A program made the translations under genes and the position numbers. Positions 54,042-64,000 of a DNA stretch of 64,000 nucleotides are shown here, piece by piece. Within the stretch, counting starts at the first letter, position 1. Every line of letters begins with the position of its first letter. Source of the stretch: Parietaria judaica (lineage: Eukaryota; Streptophyta; Magnoliopsida; Rosales; Urticaceae). The stretch is from the NCBI GenBank assembly GCA_954871525.1, contig OX940862.1, forward strand, positions 45,005,732 to 45,069,731, given 5' to 3'. The notes beneath the pieces were generated by a model. The model ran no database searches. It was not told the DNA's origin and worked only from the letters and a program-made list of their open reading frames with translations.

Positions 54042-55740
54042 TTAACCCCCCAGTTTTACGGAAGTTTGTGATTTCCGTGAAACTTCTATAAATTCGAGGT
54101 AAGCCCTTTCATTTTTTCATTTCCGAGGCGAGACGAGATCCGCGGTTTTACTCGAAGTAAGTCTTTCAGACCTGAGTAACTTTTTATTCTGTTACCCTTT
54201 TCATGCGCCGTTTTTTCCTGGAGTGTTCCGTTTTTAGTGGTCTTCATCGCAGCTCGGTTTTTATTATACGCCTTTCGGATCGATTTTTGTGAAAATCGAG
54301 TGGAAGTCGGGTTTGTTCGTGAAGAACCAACTTTGAACTTCTCTCTGTCTCTCATGGAGAGCCAGGCCGAAGCCACTGCCGCCCAGCCAGCGTCCACCGT
54401 AGCCGGAGAAGACCCTCGTCGGGGTCGCCCGGATCCGGCGAGGCCAGTGCAGGAGAAGGACAGCGGTGGTGGCTGCGAGGTGAGGCAGGGAGCCGCGGGC
54501 TCACCCGCGCGGGCTTTTGGCGAGGTCGGCCAAGCCCTAGGTGGCGCCGTGCGGCTCGCCGTCGACGGAGGAGGGCCCCGCGAGGTTGGGGGGCCGTTGC
54601 GAGTCCGTCGGTGCAGGCGGCGCTCGGTGGCGAGGCCGGTGGAGAGCGGGCTGAGCCGTGCCTCCCGCGGGTTTCAGGCGAGGTCGGGCTCGCTCTCGTC
54701 GGCGCGGTAGGGCTCGCCGCTGCCAGAGGCGGACCGTACGAGGTCCGGGAAGACCAGGCGGTCTCGTCTGTGGGGCTGTCGGGTGCCGAGGTGGCCGGTG
54801 ATGGCCCGGCTGGGCTGAGCTCCTCGCGAGGATCGCGCGAGGTCGAGCTCGCCTTCGCCGGGGCAGGTCTCGCCGCCGTGGCCAGAGCCAGGCCCCTCAG
54901 GGATCGGAGGGCCCCGGCGATCCCGTCTATGGGTTCGCCGCCCTTGGTCCTAGCCGGGGGAGATCGGATGGTGTCGGCCCCCTCGCGGGGGTCTGTCGAC
55001 GCCCGCGATGGCGCGGCGCGGCCTCCCGTCGCCGGTGTTAGCTTCGACGTGACTCGGGAGGTCCGGGTGATCCCGTCGGAGGCGGCGAGGAGCCGTCCTG
55101 AGGTCAGAGGTGGCGAGTGGGCCTGTGGGACCATGAGCGGGTCCGACGAGGGCGGGGTTGCCCGTGGTGGGGCCCCGTGACCCATTTCCGCCGGTACACG
55201 CCTCCCCGAGGTCCGGGGAGGGGGCGTGACTTGGTCCGTTGTGGGGCCGCCCTCTGGGAGGGTGGCCGGTGGTCGTGGTGCCGAGGCTCCCTCTTCGGGA
55301 GCCATCGGTCCCGTCGGGTTCTCCGTGGGCCCAAGCTTCTTCAGCCTGGGTTCCGGGCAGGTTTCCGTTAGTGGGGGCGCGTTGATTCTTTTCCCTCCTT
55401 TTTTCAGGTGGGGTCCGCGCCCTAATTCTTGGTCCGGGTGCAGGATTTGAATTGCCTGCTGTGGATATATCCCGGGGTTTTTTTGCTTCCGGGTGGGACA
55501 GGTCTTTGATGCCAACCTCTTTGGCTGGCGCCGACATGTCATCTTCTTTACCTCTCGGCGGGGTTCCGAGAGGGCATTCTTCTTCGTTGCCCCCGGCGGT
55601 GGGGCTGACTTCGACCGGTGGGACCCCTCTTCGGGGTTCGCCTCCTGCCTCCGAGCCAGGTCAGAGATTCCTCGGGGCAGGTCCGGACACCCGTTTGCCG
55701 ATGTCAGTTCCTCCCACTGGCTTGCAATCTAAGCGGGCGG
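54042..55740 (+). mobile_element. Remnant of Tat interior with opposite-strand ORF
   Basis: GC-rich (many CG dinucleotides). The plus strand has a leader, then ATG at 54354 in a good context (TCTCTCATGGAGAGCC), reading MESQAEATAAQPASTVAGED and onward with a stop at 54708-54710. Continuations are in other frames (54611-55180, 55226-55450, 55452-55829). The minus strand has a single unbroken 396-aa Pro/Arg/Ala-rich frame (55542 to 54352). No domain is recognisable on either strand. The plus reading fits an antisense ORF like that ending at 20891, but the minus frame is the longest open frame here. The element is cut off near 55740; gag-pol is absent. Confidence 0.5.
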
Positions 55741-55744
55741 ATCT

Positions 55745-56075
55745 TACTGTGGCCCCTCAATTCAGAAGAAGCTTAGAGGATAACCCAAATACAAATCCAA
55801 GCCCACAACGAGCCCACTTGAGCCCCTAAACCCAACTCAACCCTCAGCTTCTCTCCTCGCTCGCAAGTCGACCTCCGTCCCTCTCTCTTGCCGGTCAGTT
55901 TCTGTGCTCATCGTGACTGTTATTTATTTGCTCCGACGAGATTCGCTTTCAATCTCGTGATTGTATTTGTGGTATTATTGATTAGGCTTCGCTCAGGCAA
56001 ATGCTCAGTTTCTCCTCTTTATGTTGATCTAGGGTTCTATTGAATCTTCGCCGATTGCTATTTCAGGATTTTGAA
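55745..56075 (+). promoter_or_regulatory. Putative promoter and 5' UTR of the OTU gene
   Basis: Between the Tat remnant and the OTU ATG. CT-rich leader (CTTCTCTCCTCGCTCGC, CCCTCTCTCTTGCCG) with a possible 5'-UTR intron starting at GTCAGTTTC near 55893 and ending at TTTCAG near 56066. No obvious TATA box. The upstream sequence is transposon-derived. Confidence 0.4.
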
Positions 56076-57562
56076 ATGGAAGATTCTCCGACAACCGAGG
56101 GGAAATCGTCTGAACTCGTCGCGGAGGAAGCCAAGCAGGAAACCCGGGATGAAGTGCTTTCAAGGCATAGGTAGTAATGTGATTAAATGCTGTGTTTTGT
56201 TTAAACTCGATACAGCTTGACGATTTCGATTCGAATTTAAGCAACAAACTCGCACGTACAATATTGCTTGCCGCCGTTGCAGGCTTCGAAGTTAGGAAAA
56301 TTGCTTTGTTTTTTTCCCTTTCACTCGAAATTTTTCGTAACTGAGAACTGTCGATATAAAACTATCAATGTCGGGGACAAAACTGTAGGACCCGATCCGA
56401 TAATCTTAGCAAAAAAGAGAGAGAACTCTTTATTGATTAAACTAAATAGCGGTCTCTAATTCGGAAGTTAGACCGGAAAACTCCCGCAATAATGTTCAAT
56501 AGAAATTTCTCGGTAACACAAAGAGCTGTCTATGCTTTCATAGACACGCTTTATCAATCCTAGATCTAAAATACCTAAAATATGATTAATGAACTAAAAT
56601 GCAATTTAGGCAAGTTTCACCCTGTGACCTCTATATATTATAAAGTAAAGCTTGGGTTTTGTTCGGTCAATGTCTCGTTGTTGACCGTAATGTATGTCTC
56701 ATTGTATTTTTGCAGGAAAGAAATCTCCGAGCTTCAGAACAAGGAAATCGCCTTGAAAAAGGCGGCGGCTAAAGGTAGCAAAGCGGAGCAGAAAGCTAAG
56801 AAGAAGCAGGTCGAAGAACAAATATCCGATCTCTCCTCAAAGCTCAAACAAAAGCACACCGATGAACTAGCTTCCTTAGGCTACACTACCACGGCCAAAA
56901 CCGACAAGGGCAATCTTGACAATTTGGTTAACGCTATTGCCGGAGTCTCCGTAAAGAGCCAGCCCAGCGAAGGAAAAGCCTCGAAGAGCACAAAGAGGAG
57001 AGAGAAGCGGGCTCAACAAGAGGCAGAGAGAGAGCAGAGGATTCAAGAAGAACAGAGCACAATCGTCAGCGACCGAGCCATCGAAGACGAGAAGCTCGAG
57101 AAACGGCTCGAACCGCTCGGTTTGACGATCCACGAAATAAAACCGGACGGTCACTGCCTCTACCGAGCTGTGGAGGATCAACTCTCAGTACTTGGTTATT
57201 CGGCGTTTAATTTTCAACAGCTTCGGGAAATGGCAGCTGCCCACATGAGGAAACACGTCTCGTTCTTCCTCCCGTTTTTTCTCTCGGAAAAAGCGCCAGA
57301 GGAAGATTCCGGAGAATCTCCGGCAGAGAGATTTGAGAATTACTGCAGAGAGGTGGAGTCCACGGCCGCTTGGGGTGGTCAGCTTGAGCTCGAAGCCCTA
57401 ACTCACTGCCTTGAGAAGCACATCACGGTGTTTTCCGGGTCGTTTCCCGATGTGGAGATGGGTAAGGAGTACAAATCCGACGGCAAGGCCGGCATCAGGC
57501 TGTCTTTTCACAAGCATGCTTTCGGGCTCGGCGAGCACTATAACTCTATCGTACCAATTTGA
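56076..57562 (+). CDS. OTU5: OTU-domain deubiquitinase, OTUD6/OTU5 type, two exons
   Basis: Exon 1 is 56076-56170 (AG then GTAGTA donor), exon 2 is 56716-57562 (TTTTTGCAG acceptor), giving 313 aa. The splice joins ...EVLSRH to [16 protein letters not shown], restoring the RHRKE motif of OTUD6/OTU2-type proteins, which is why I reject the unspliced ATG at 56582. Residues 33-165 are a charged coiled-coil region. The OTU domain starts near 166 with [12 protein letters not shown] (Asp176, Cys179) and ends [10 protein letters not shown] (His306), so the cysteine-protease triad is present. The family removes ubiquitin from proteins in the cytosol or nucleus. In Arabidopsis the OTU5 homologue (At3g62940) has been linked to phosphate homeostasis. 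Length and architecture are normal. A truncated Tat element lies about 340 bp upstream. Confidence 0.92.
56171..56715 (+). other. OTU gene intron 1
   Basis: 545-bp AT-rich intron with GT...AG ends. A frame from 56582 runs into exon 2, but its first 44 residues are hydrophobic and unlike the family. Confidence 0.8.
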
Positions 57563-57679
57563 TTCAATTAAAATATAGTTATTTTAATTGCGTAATGTAA
57601 GTCGGTATCTCGGTTGGACATTTTTGTGAGAAGCTACCATGGTCTATGGTTTTTACTTTACACTTCTTGCTTGATGTGT

Positions 57680-57681
<2 letters not shown>

Positions 57682-57714
<33 letters not shown>
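57682..57714. repeat. (AT)n microsatellite downstream of OTU
   Basis: About 16 AT units in the 3' flank. 57715-58327 is AT-rich, with AACGACA-type repeats at 57870-57980, and shows no gene. Confidence 0.85.
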
Positions 57715-57723
<9 letters not shown>

Positions 57724-58327
57724 TATTATTATGAATTTTACAGGGCAAGTCACAGTCCGGCTTATTACGGAACTGTGAATATGAAATTTTGTGAACTAGC
57801 ATGTACACAACAGTAAAATTTAAAACAACACGAACTTGAATATATTGAAATAGGGAAAACGACAGAAATTCGAGAAACAGTCATAAACGACAGAGTTAAA
57901 AACGATGTAAACCTGAAAACGACACTATTGAAATGTCAGAAACCACACGAAATCACGATCTATAAAACGACATATAAATACCTACATATAAACCTATAAA
58001 TCATTCAATTAAAATGATTTAAATGAGTAACTTATTATTCAATCAAAGTATTCAAAACGTGGCATAGTCACACTAACGTTAATGTATTCAATTAAGATAT
58101 GAATAGTACCTCTTTTAATCAAGAATTTTTTTTTGAATAAAATAAAAAAACAAAAATAATACACTTTTTTCGTATTAATTAATGATCATCACATAGCTAC
58201 TTACCAGCTCGATTTTTACTTGAAAGGAATGAGTAGAGGGAGAAAGGTTATGTATTTTGTTTTTGAATTTTAAAAATAAATTTTGAATTATATTTTTAGA
58301 ATATATTTAATACTGTTTGGTTAAGCT

Positions 58328-59259
58328 CAAGGTGTCAAATGTCGCGAAAATCGCGTCGATTTTCGTTTTCAGTGGAACACCGAAACGACATCTCTTTCGT
58401 TTCGCTGTCATTTTACCAAATTTCGCGAAATTCGCATGGGCACATGGAAGGAATGTCGTTTTTCGTTTTTACTCATAAAAGTTGCGAAAATGACTAGATT
58501 TCGGCAAAAATACCAATTAAACTTTTGCCCACCCCGTCCCGGCTCGGCCGTACGGCGGCGGCGCGCGTGTGGTAGTACATTTGTGTGAGTCCTCCCCCAT
58601 CCACAAAATCATATGACCCTAAGGGCTCAAGCCCTTGTCCCTAATATTTGGTATATAAACATCACCAAACTCTTATTATCTATCAATGTGTGACTTTTGT
58701 TATTCAACTAATATCACACATTCACATTTAACATACACTTCACCTAATAAATTAACTTAATATTATACACTTCAAAGTTCAAATAATATTATACCCTTAA
58801 CATACATATACACTTAATATATAATATTATATTCTTCAACTAATAATAAATTTGTTAACATACATACACAATTTACATGCATATTCACTTATTATAACAC
58901 ACTTAACATATTCACTTCACATAATAATTTGACTTAATATTATACACTTCAACTAATAATGTGATTTTACATTATACATTTCACCTACATATTTAAGTTA
59001 CAAATGTGTTTTGTTGTATACAATTATGTCTTGTATTTATTAAATATGTAGTTTTGAACATATATAAATATCATCCTTAAATACTCAAATATTTTTTACA
59101 AAATATCCGTCGAAAACCCCATCGGCATGCGGTATGCCCATGCGGTATATGCGGCATGCCCTTTTTTTACCATTTGCCCATCGGCATACCCATGGCAAGC
59201 GATATATCCGTAAAACGGAAAATGCGAAACGACATCGGCAAGCGGCATTTTAAACCTTG
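58328..59259. mobile_element. hAT-like non-autonomous DNA transposon
   Basis: 932 bp. Ends CAAGGTGTCAAATGTCGC and, from the right, CAAGGTTTAAAATGCCGC, form an inverted repeat. Flanks GTTAAGCT and CGTAAGCT agree at six of eight positions, fitting an aged 8-bp target duplication as in hAT elements. The subterminal regions contain many ACGACAT, GCGAAA and GGCATGC motifs. The middle (58740-59000) is a degenerate CTTAATATTATACACTTCAA repeat. No transposase. Confidence 0.55.
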
Positions 59260-60559
59260 CGTAAGCTATATGTTTAATTATATTAAAATAAATAAAAAAT
59301 AATATTTTTAAAAAATTACGTCAAAACTATTGCTTCTCTCCTGTCATTGGATTCGTCTCGGAGTATGCTTTCCAAAGATAACCAGTTGGTTGAATGCTCT
59401 TAAATTTCTTATATTGATTTATCAAATAATATAATGATATAGAAATATTTTTTTTCTACTCAAACACTATTATTTTAATATTTTTCACGTCATTTTTAGA
59501 TGGTGCCCCTGCCTCAAAATAAGCCTTCCAACGATATATATTATGAGTTTATCGGAGGTTCGTACAAAAAAGAAAAACAATATAAAATATATAATAAATT
59601 TGGTATACAAGAGAGAAAGAAATTAATCATGTGAAATAAAGTAAGAAACACTTCTAATATTTTTATTTGGCCGAAATGTACTTTAGTTTTTTCTTTTTCT
59701 TTTACACTATGGCCATGGCAGCGAAAAGTGAGAGACAATCGAGCGTAAAATCGACCGCTAAGTATAAGGCCCAGGAAAGGATGTAAGTACCTAGAGTAAA
59801 AAGAGGCTGAAAAATTGGTACAAATTTATATTTAAGTTTCTCGAGCTATTGATAGAATGAAACAAGTATAAGTGATGATTATACAAATGTGGTTTCAGAT
59901 GAAGGTTAAGAGAAGGCAGTGAAACAGATGGTCCCACACGCGAGGCCCATGCTTAGTTTCATTCCAACCATCCGGTTTAAAAAAATAATTATATAAAAAT
60001 GTAAATATCAAATGATATTTTGAGAGTATTAACTATTAGATACTAGTAATTATAGAGCATGAATAAAATCATTAATCAATATAAAGTTATAAACCACCGA
60101 TCAAAGATTTGAAATGTCCACACTCATAAAATGTTGATGGTCCTATTTTAAGAGTGAATGACAAACCAAAATATACTTATCATTTCTAGACAAGATCATC
60201 CATTCGATATATATTCAGATTATTTTTTTTTAGTTTTTATAAAAACTGAGATATCTTAGAAGAACCCTTTTAAATAAAACAATGCCCTACCTTGATCAGA
60301 TATATATAAGAATAGATTTTGACTAACCCAATCTTTGTATCTGAAACTCATAAACAATCTACGTTCATCGTTGAATGTATATGATATTATTATTTTTTAT
60401 CATAATAATAGACACATATCTATATAAATAAATAAATATATGTATGCATATGTATGTATGGAAAGCTTAGGTGGAATAGTAATGAAAAATGTGGAAGCTT
60501 CAAGGAAGCTAACTTTATTTACAATCCGTGTCTCTACCGCGTAAGTTGCTTTCCCTTGG

Positions 60560-60730
60560 TGCCTATAAATACACCTTTTTTTTCTTCATCATTTTTACAC
60601 CAAAAAAACACTTCACAAAAGAAAGAAGAAGAAAAAAGCCTTGAAACTTTACAGTGGACTCATGAGTGAAGATTTGTACAATTGTCTTGTAAGTTTGGGA
60701 TCAATTCATGGACCTACTAGTATGAAGTAA
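60560..60730 (+). promoter_or_regulatory. Promoter-like TATA box with a short leader and micro-ORF
   Basis: CCTATAAATACACC near 60563, followed by an A-rich leader, then ATG at 60661 for a 22-codon ORF (MSEDLYNCLVSLGSIHGPTS plus MK) ending TAA. A strong donor-like CTTGTAAGTTT lies inside it. It could be the first exon of an unrecognised gene, a non-coding transcript or chance. No domain. 59260-60560 otherwise shows nothing assignable. Confidence 0.25.
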
Positions 60731-61282
60731 CATTCTGTTGTGTTATTTTCACTCTTCATATATATATATATATATATATATTATTCTATTCTTATTTTTA
60801 TTGTAACATAAAGTACTTCTAAATTTAATTGAACTTTCATTTTGTATTGTATAAGTTATTTTTAGAGTTAAGAGTGATTGTCTGAAAAATGTACGGATGA
60901 ATATGATGCAATTATTGAGTTCTGTTAGGATTTCGGTCTAAAATATTTCGGAATCGTAAGTGAAATAGAGTCAAATAAAAAATAAGTAGCGACATTTAGA
61001 ACTATAGGGATTTCTGTGTGTGATAGTGATTATGCATTTGTATTATTTGACTAGAGTTCTCTCGTGTTACAGGCTCATTCTCATTCTCTTTGTGCTCAAC
61101 GCCCTGCTAGAATGACGGCGTCATGACATATATTCAAAAACTTAGAGTTACATCAATCACAAGTAGATCAGCTTGACAGCGGGCCTTTTATACCAATTCC
61201 AATTCAAGTTACACAACTCGAGAGTTTTCGCCAATCTTGTCCTCTCAATTCTTGCGCCTCATGCTTCTAATATAAGAATCAT

Positions 61283-61320
61283 ATCTCCCTCTTTTTCTTT
61301 TTCTTTTTCTTTTTCTTTTT
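61283..61320. repeat. (CTTTTT)n microsatellite
   Basis: Five to six CTTTTT units. 60730-61600 has no recognised gene. Confidence 0.85.
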
Positions 61321-61966
61321 TAATTACAAATTATTTATATGGAGGCAAGATTTATGAATTCATTGGGTAGACTATATTGAAGTGGTCTTTTCAGCGCTTG
61401 AAGAGTTACAAGTAGCTTGAAGAAACCCAAAAATGTGTTTCATGAGAATATGTAGTCCAAATAACTAATCATTCTCAAACAATTAGTATACGTACAAAAA
61501 CCCTAATGTCATGAAATCTTACGTATTTGACCAATCAAGAGGCACGCGCGCGCATATATATATATATATATATTGATGCGTGACATAAATATATAATAAA
61601 AATGACGACAACTACTCGTGTTGTGCACAAGGACAAGGCAAAATGGAATGGCTAAGCACGTGCTCCACTATATAATAATGAAAGCGAGTATTCATTGGCA
61701 AAAAAGAGGATGCCATTTATATATTCACTACTTTAGCGAATTTTCCCTTTTTTTTTTCTTTTTATCCTCGGCTATATTGATCTCTTTTTTATTATTTTAT
61801 CTTGCGATAGTTAATAAAGAATACGGTATATCCAAACAAGTTGTAACAAAACTTGGGGTATATATCTATCTACACTCGATTTATATTAGACACATCATGA
61901 TATGTCTCTTTATTTTTTATTCTTTTATGCTAGGATCCGTCTTTGAAAATCTTCTTTACATTAGAC

Positions 61967-61973
<7 letters not shown>

Positions 61974-62011
<38 letters not shown>
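61974..62011. repeat. (AT)n microsatellite
   Basis: About 18 AT units. A shorter AT tract at 61553-61574 follows CGCGCG. 61600-62470 shows no gene. Confidence 0.85.
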
Positions 62012-62012
<1 letters not shown>

Positions 62013-62472
62013 CATGAAGCTGTCATGATATGCTCGTCGACAAGAGGTGCATTTCAATTAACATCAAAAATATATTCGTTAGGTCTTTCATATGCTTAAT
62101 TATATATATATATATATGCATATTTATATTTATATTATCACAACCATAAGTATAGATAGATAACTGGTGGATTAGGAGGTCAAGTGGCTGGGCTTCCAGT
62201 GCAATTTTGTCCCCGAATATCGACAAGATCATGGCCATCTGTCAACAACTATCTTTTATCGCTGATATCCGGTCCTATGATGACCGGCTATAGCGACAAC
62301 GTGTCGTCATAATGATCTTCGGCAACAAATTTTCAGTCTCTAATATCGACGACAACTGATTATTAATTAGTGTTTTTCTCGCTGTGCATATTAACCGCAT
62401 GTGCATGCAAAATTACACCTCAATTATAAAGCTTGAAATTTTTATTAAATATTTGGACGACATTAATGGTTG

Positions 62473-63640
62473 GGTAAAATGCGGTTAATATGCTTAATGT
62501 TTATATTTTTTGTAATTATCTATCCAATTTTTTTTTGGTGGTTAAAGTACTTAAAGTTTATTCTGTTAAGAAAATTGGTTTCCTCCGTCAAACTCTATTA
62601 GTGGTATTTTAGATATTAGACAAACTGCGGCTAAAGTACCCAATGTTTTTAAAAAAATTGAATTATGTACCTAACCTTTTTTTTAAAGTTGCTTCTGTTA
62701 TAAAATTTGGTTTCTTCCATCAACTCACATGCATTTGACCGCCACGTGACATTTTTTATTTTCTAATCATTTAACAAATATAATCTAATAATAATTAAAA
62801 TTAAATTTATAAAATAATTTAATGAGGTTATAAAACTTGTATTATGTTATGAAGCATTCAATATATTTAGTTATTCGGTATTATTAAAATAAAAATTTAC
62901 ACCATTAATAAAAATATCCTTAAGAAATTTTTTTTACTCATGGATTAATATATTTAATAATTTTATGTTCGTCTTTAATGCGTAACTATAGTAATATATT
63001 ACTTTAAAAATACCGTTAAAATTTTTTTGTACACATGGATTAATATATTTATGTTCGTCTTTAATGCGTAACAAGCTTGTCTTAAAAAAATTATTTTTGA
63101 CAAAAATGTATCTTATACTTTTAAATTATCATATTACTATAGTTACGCATTAAAGACGAACACAAATTTATTAATCCATGCGTAAAAAAAATTGTTTAAG
63201 GGTATTTTTATCAATGGTGTAGATTTTTATTTAAATAATATTGAATAACTAAATAAATTTAATGCTTCATAACATAATACAAGTTTTATAACCTCATTAA
63301 ATTATTTTATGAATTTAATTTTAATTATTATTAGATTATATTTGTTAATGATTAAAAAATAAAAATAAAATTATGTGGCGGTCAAAGGCATGTGAGTTGA
63401 CGGGAGAAACCAACTTTTATAACAGAAGCAACTTTAAAAAAGTTTAGGTACATAATTAAATTTTTCGAAACATTGGGTACTTTAGCCGTAATTTGTCCAA
63501 TATCTAAAACACCACTAACGGAGTTTGACGGAGGAAACCAAATTCCTTAACAGAATAAACTTTAGGTACTTTAGCCACACAAAAAAAGATTGATTACATA
63601 ATCACAAAAAATATAAACATTAAGTACTTTAGTGGTTACC
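62473..63640. mobile_element. Long inverted-repeat (foldback / Mutator-like) element
   Basis: The left arm from 62473 (GGTAAAATGCGG, CTTAATGTTTATATTTTTTG, GTTTATTCTGTTAAG, GGTTTCCTCCGTCAAACTC, GCGGCTAAAGTACCCAATG) is matched in reverse by the right arm ending at 63640 (GGTTTCCTCCGTCAAACTCC, CGGCTAAAGTACCCAATG). Arms are roughly 550-600 bp each with a short centre near 63090-63120. Inside the left arm CATGGATTAATATATTTA.. and TTCGTCTTTAATGCGTAAC are repeated. No transposase and no convincing target duplication. Long inverted termini suggest a Mutator-like or foldback element. Confidence 0.7.
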
Positions 63641-63771
63641 AAAGATCTAAAGTAGAAATGCTATGCATGCATACATTTTCATTTCTATTTATAATATCAA
63701 TTAAATTGACACTTAGCAGTTTATAATGTAAAAGAGAATTTAGCAAATATATTAGTCAAATAACTTGTGGG

Positions 63772-63775
<4 letters not shown>

Positions 63776-63820
<45 letters not shown>
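63776..63820. repeat. (AT)n microsatellite
   Basis: About 21 AT units, with further short AT tracts at 63888-63904. Confidence 0.85.
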
Positions 63821-63821
<1 letters not shown>

Positions 63822-63954
63822 CTCATTGTATATATAATTTTTTCAAGAGAATCCCACGTTCAGAATTAGAAAATTGTGGCATTTAATATATATATATATA
63901 TATATTTATATATTATGTATATAAAGATTATAATGTCATATATAAGTGTTGTGT

Positions 63955-64000
63955 TACACCCTTAAAATGTTCTGAGTTTAAGATTGACTTGGCTCAAGAA
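63955..64000 (+). mobile_element. Edge of another Copia A-family LTR
   Basis: TGAGTTTAAGATTGACTTGG followed by CTCAA matches the beginning, in element orientation, of the element A LTR (reverse complement of 7220-7242 and 3645-3668). The element would continue beyond the window. Confidence 0.45.

Noticed and set aside
56876..57181. 101-aa ORF on the minus strand in the OTU exon
   Set aside because: Antisense shadow of the OTU coiled-coil region.
61618..62028. 136-aa hydrophobic plus-strand ORF
   Set aside because: AT-rich sequence ending in an AT microsatellite read as Tyr-Ile repeats. No promoter, motif or domain seen.

Overview
The window looks like nuclear DNA from a flowering plant, most likely a eudicot. 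It has plant-specific CC-type glutaredoxins, an intron-split OTU-domain gene, plant Copia and Tat-lineage Gypsy LTR retrotransposons, a Cassandra-like element carrying 5S rRNA sequence, a CACTA element and an EMIGRANT-like MITE. It is AT-rich and gene-poor. I support only four convincing host protein genes: three apparently intact glutaredoxins and one OTU deubiquitinase. There is also one frameshifted glutaredoxin and two broken copies of a partner gene that may be B3-like. Everything else is transposable-element DNA, usually old and nested, or unassigned AT-rich sequence. The species was not identified.

Layout. 1-870: LTR-like GC-rich fragment. 870-3000: glutaredoxin unit U1 (minus; frameshifted) with a divergent broken partner gene. 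3159-7242: decayed Copia element A (minus). 7383-8175: Cassandra-like TRIM and a Copia fragment, then a minisatellite at 8310-8650. 9100-10860: unit U2 (minus; intact). 11370-14400: unit U3 (plus; intact, with the second partner-gene relic). 15272-18271: a 3.0-kb CACTA element with a degraded Ulp1-like protease relic. 18831-19612: LTR fragment. About 20020-33800: unit U4 (plus; intact), split by a 9.9-kb Tat Gypsy element (20165-30078, 5-bp target duplication) and by a 1.2-kb DNA transposon (30323-31553) in the glutaredoxin upstream region. 35519 to about 48815: Copia element B, interrupted by a second large-LTR Copia family (36829-47077), which includes a pair of LTRs in inverted orientation. 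48895-51803: a solo LTR of that family with a perfect target duplication. 51930-52523: RNase H-domain retroelement relic with a poly(A) tail. 52524-55740: 3' end of a second Tat element lying directly upstream of the OTU gene. 56076-57562: OTU gene. 57600-64000: AT-rich, with a hAT-like element, a long foldback element, and the edge of another Copia-A-like LTR at the window end.

The host theme is local duplication. A unit of [partner gene - shared divergent upstream region - glutaredoxin - downstream block] was copied so that two copies read leftward and two rightward. The copies kept the same TATA-proximal sequence but differ in active site (CCMC or CCMS) and in integrity. Transposons then separated and remodelled them. 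I found no operon-like or defence-like new system. The strongest leads are the glutaredoxin cluster with its frameshifted member, the inverted-LTR palindrome, the Tat element's opposite-strand ORF and tandem repeats, and the Tat remnant abutting the OTU promoter.
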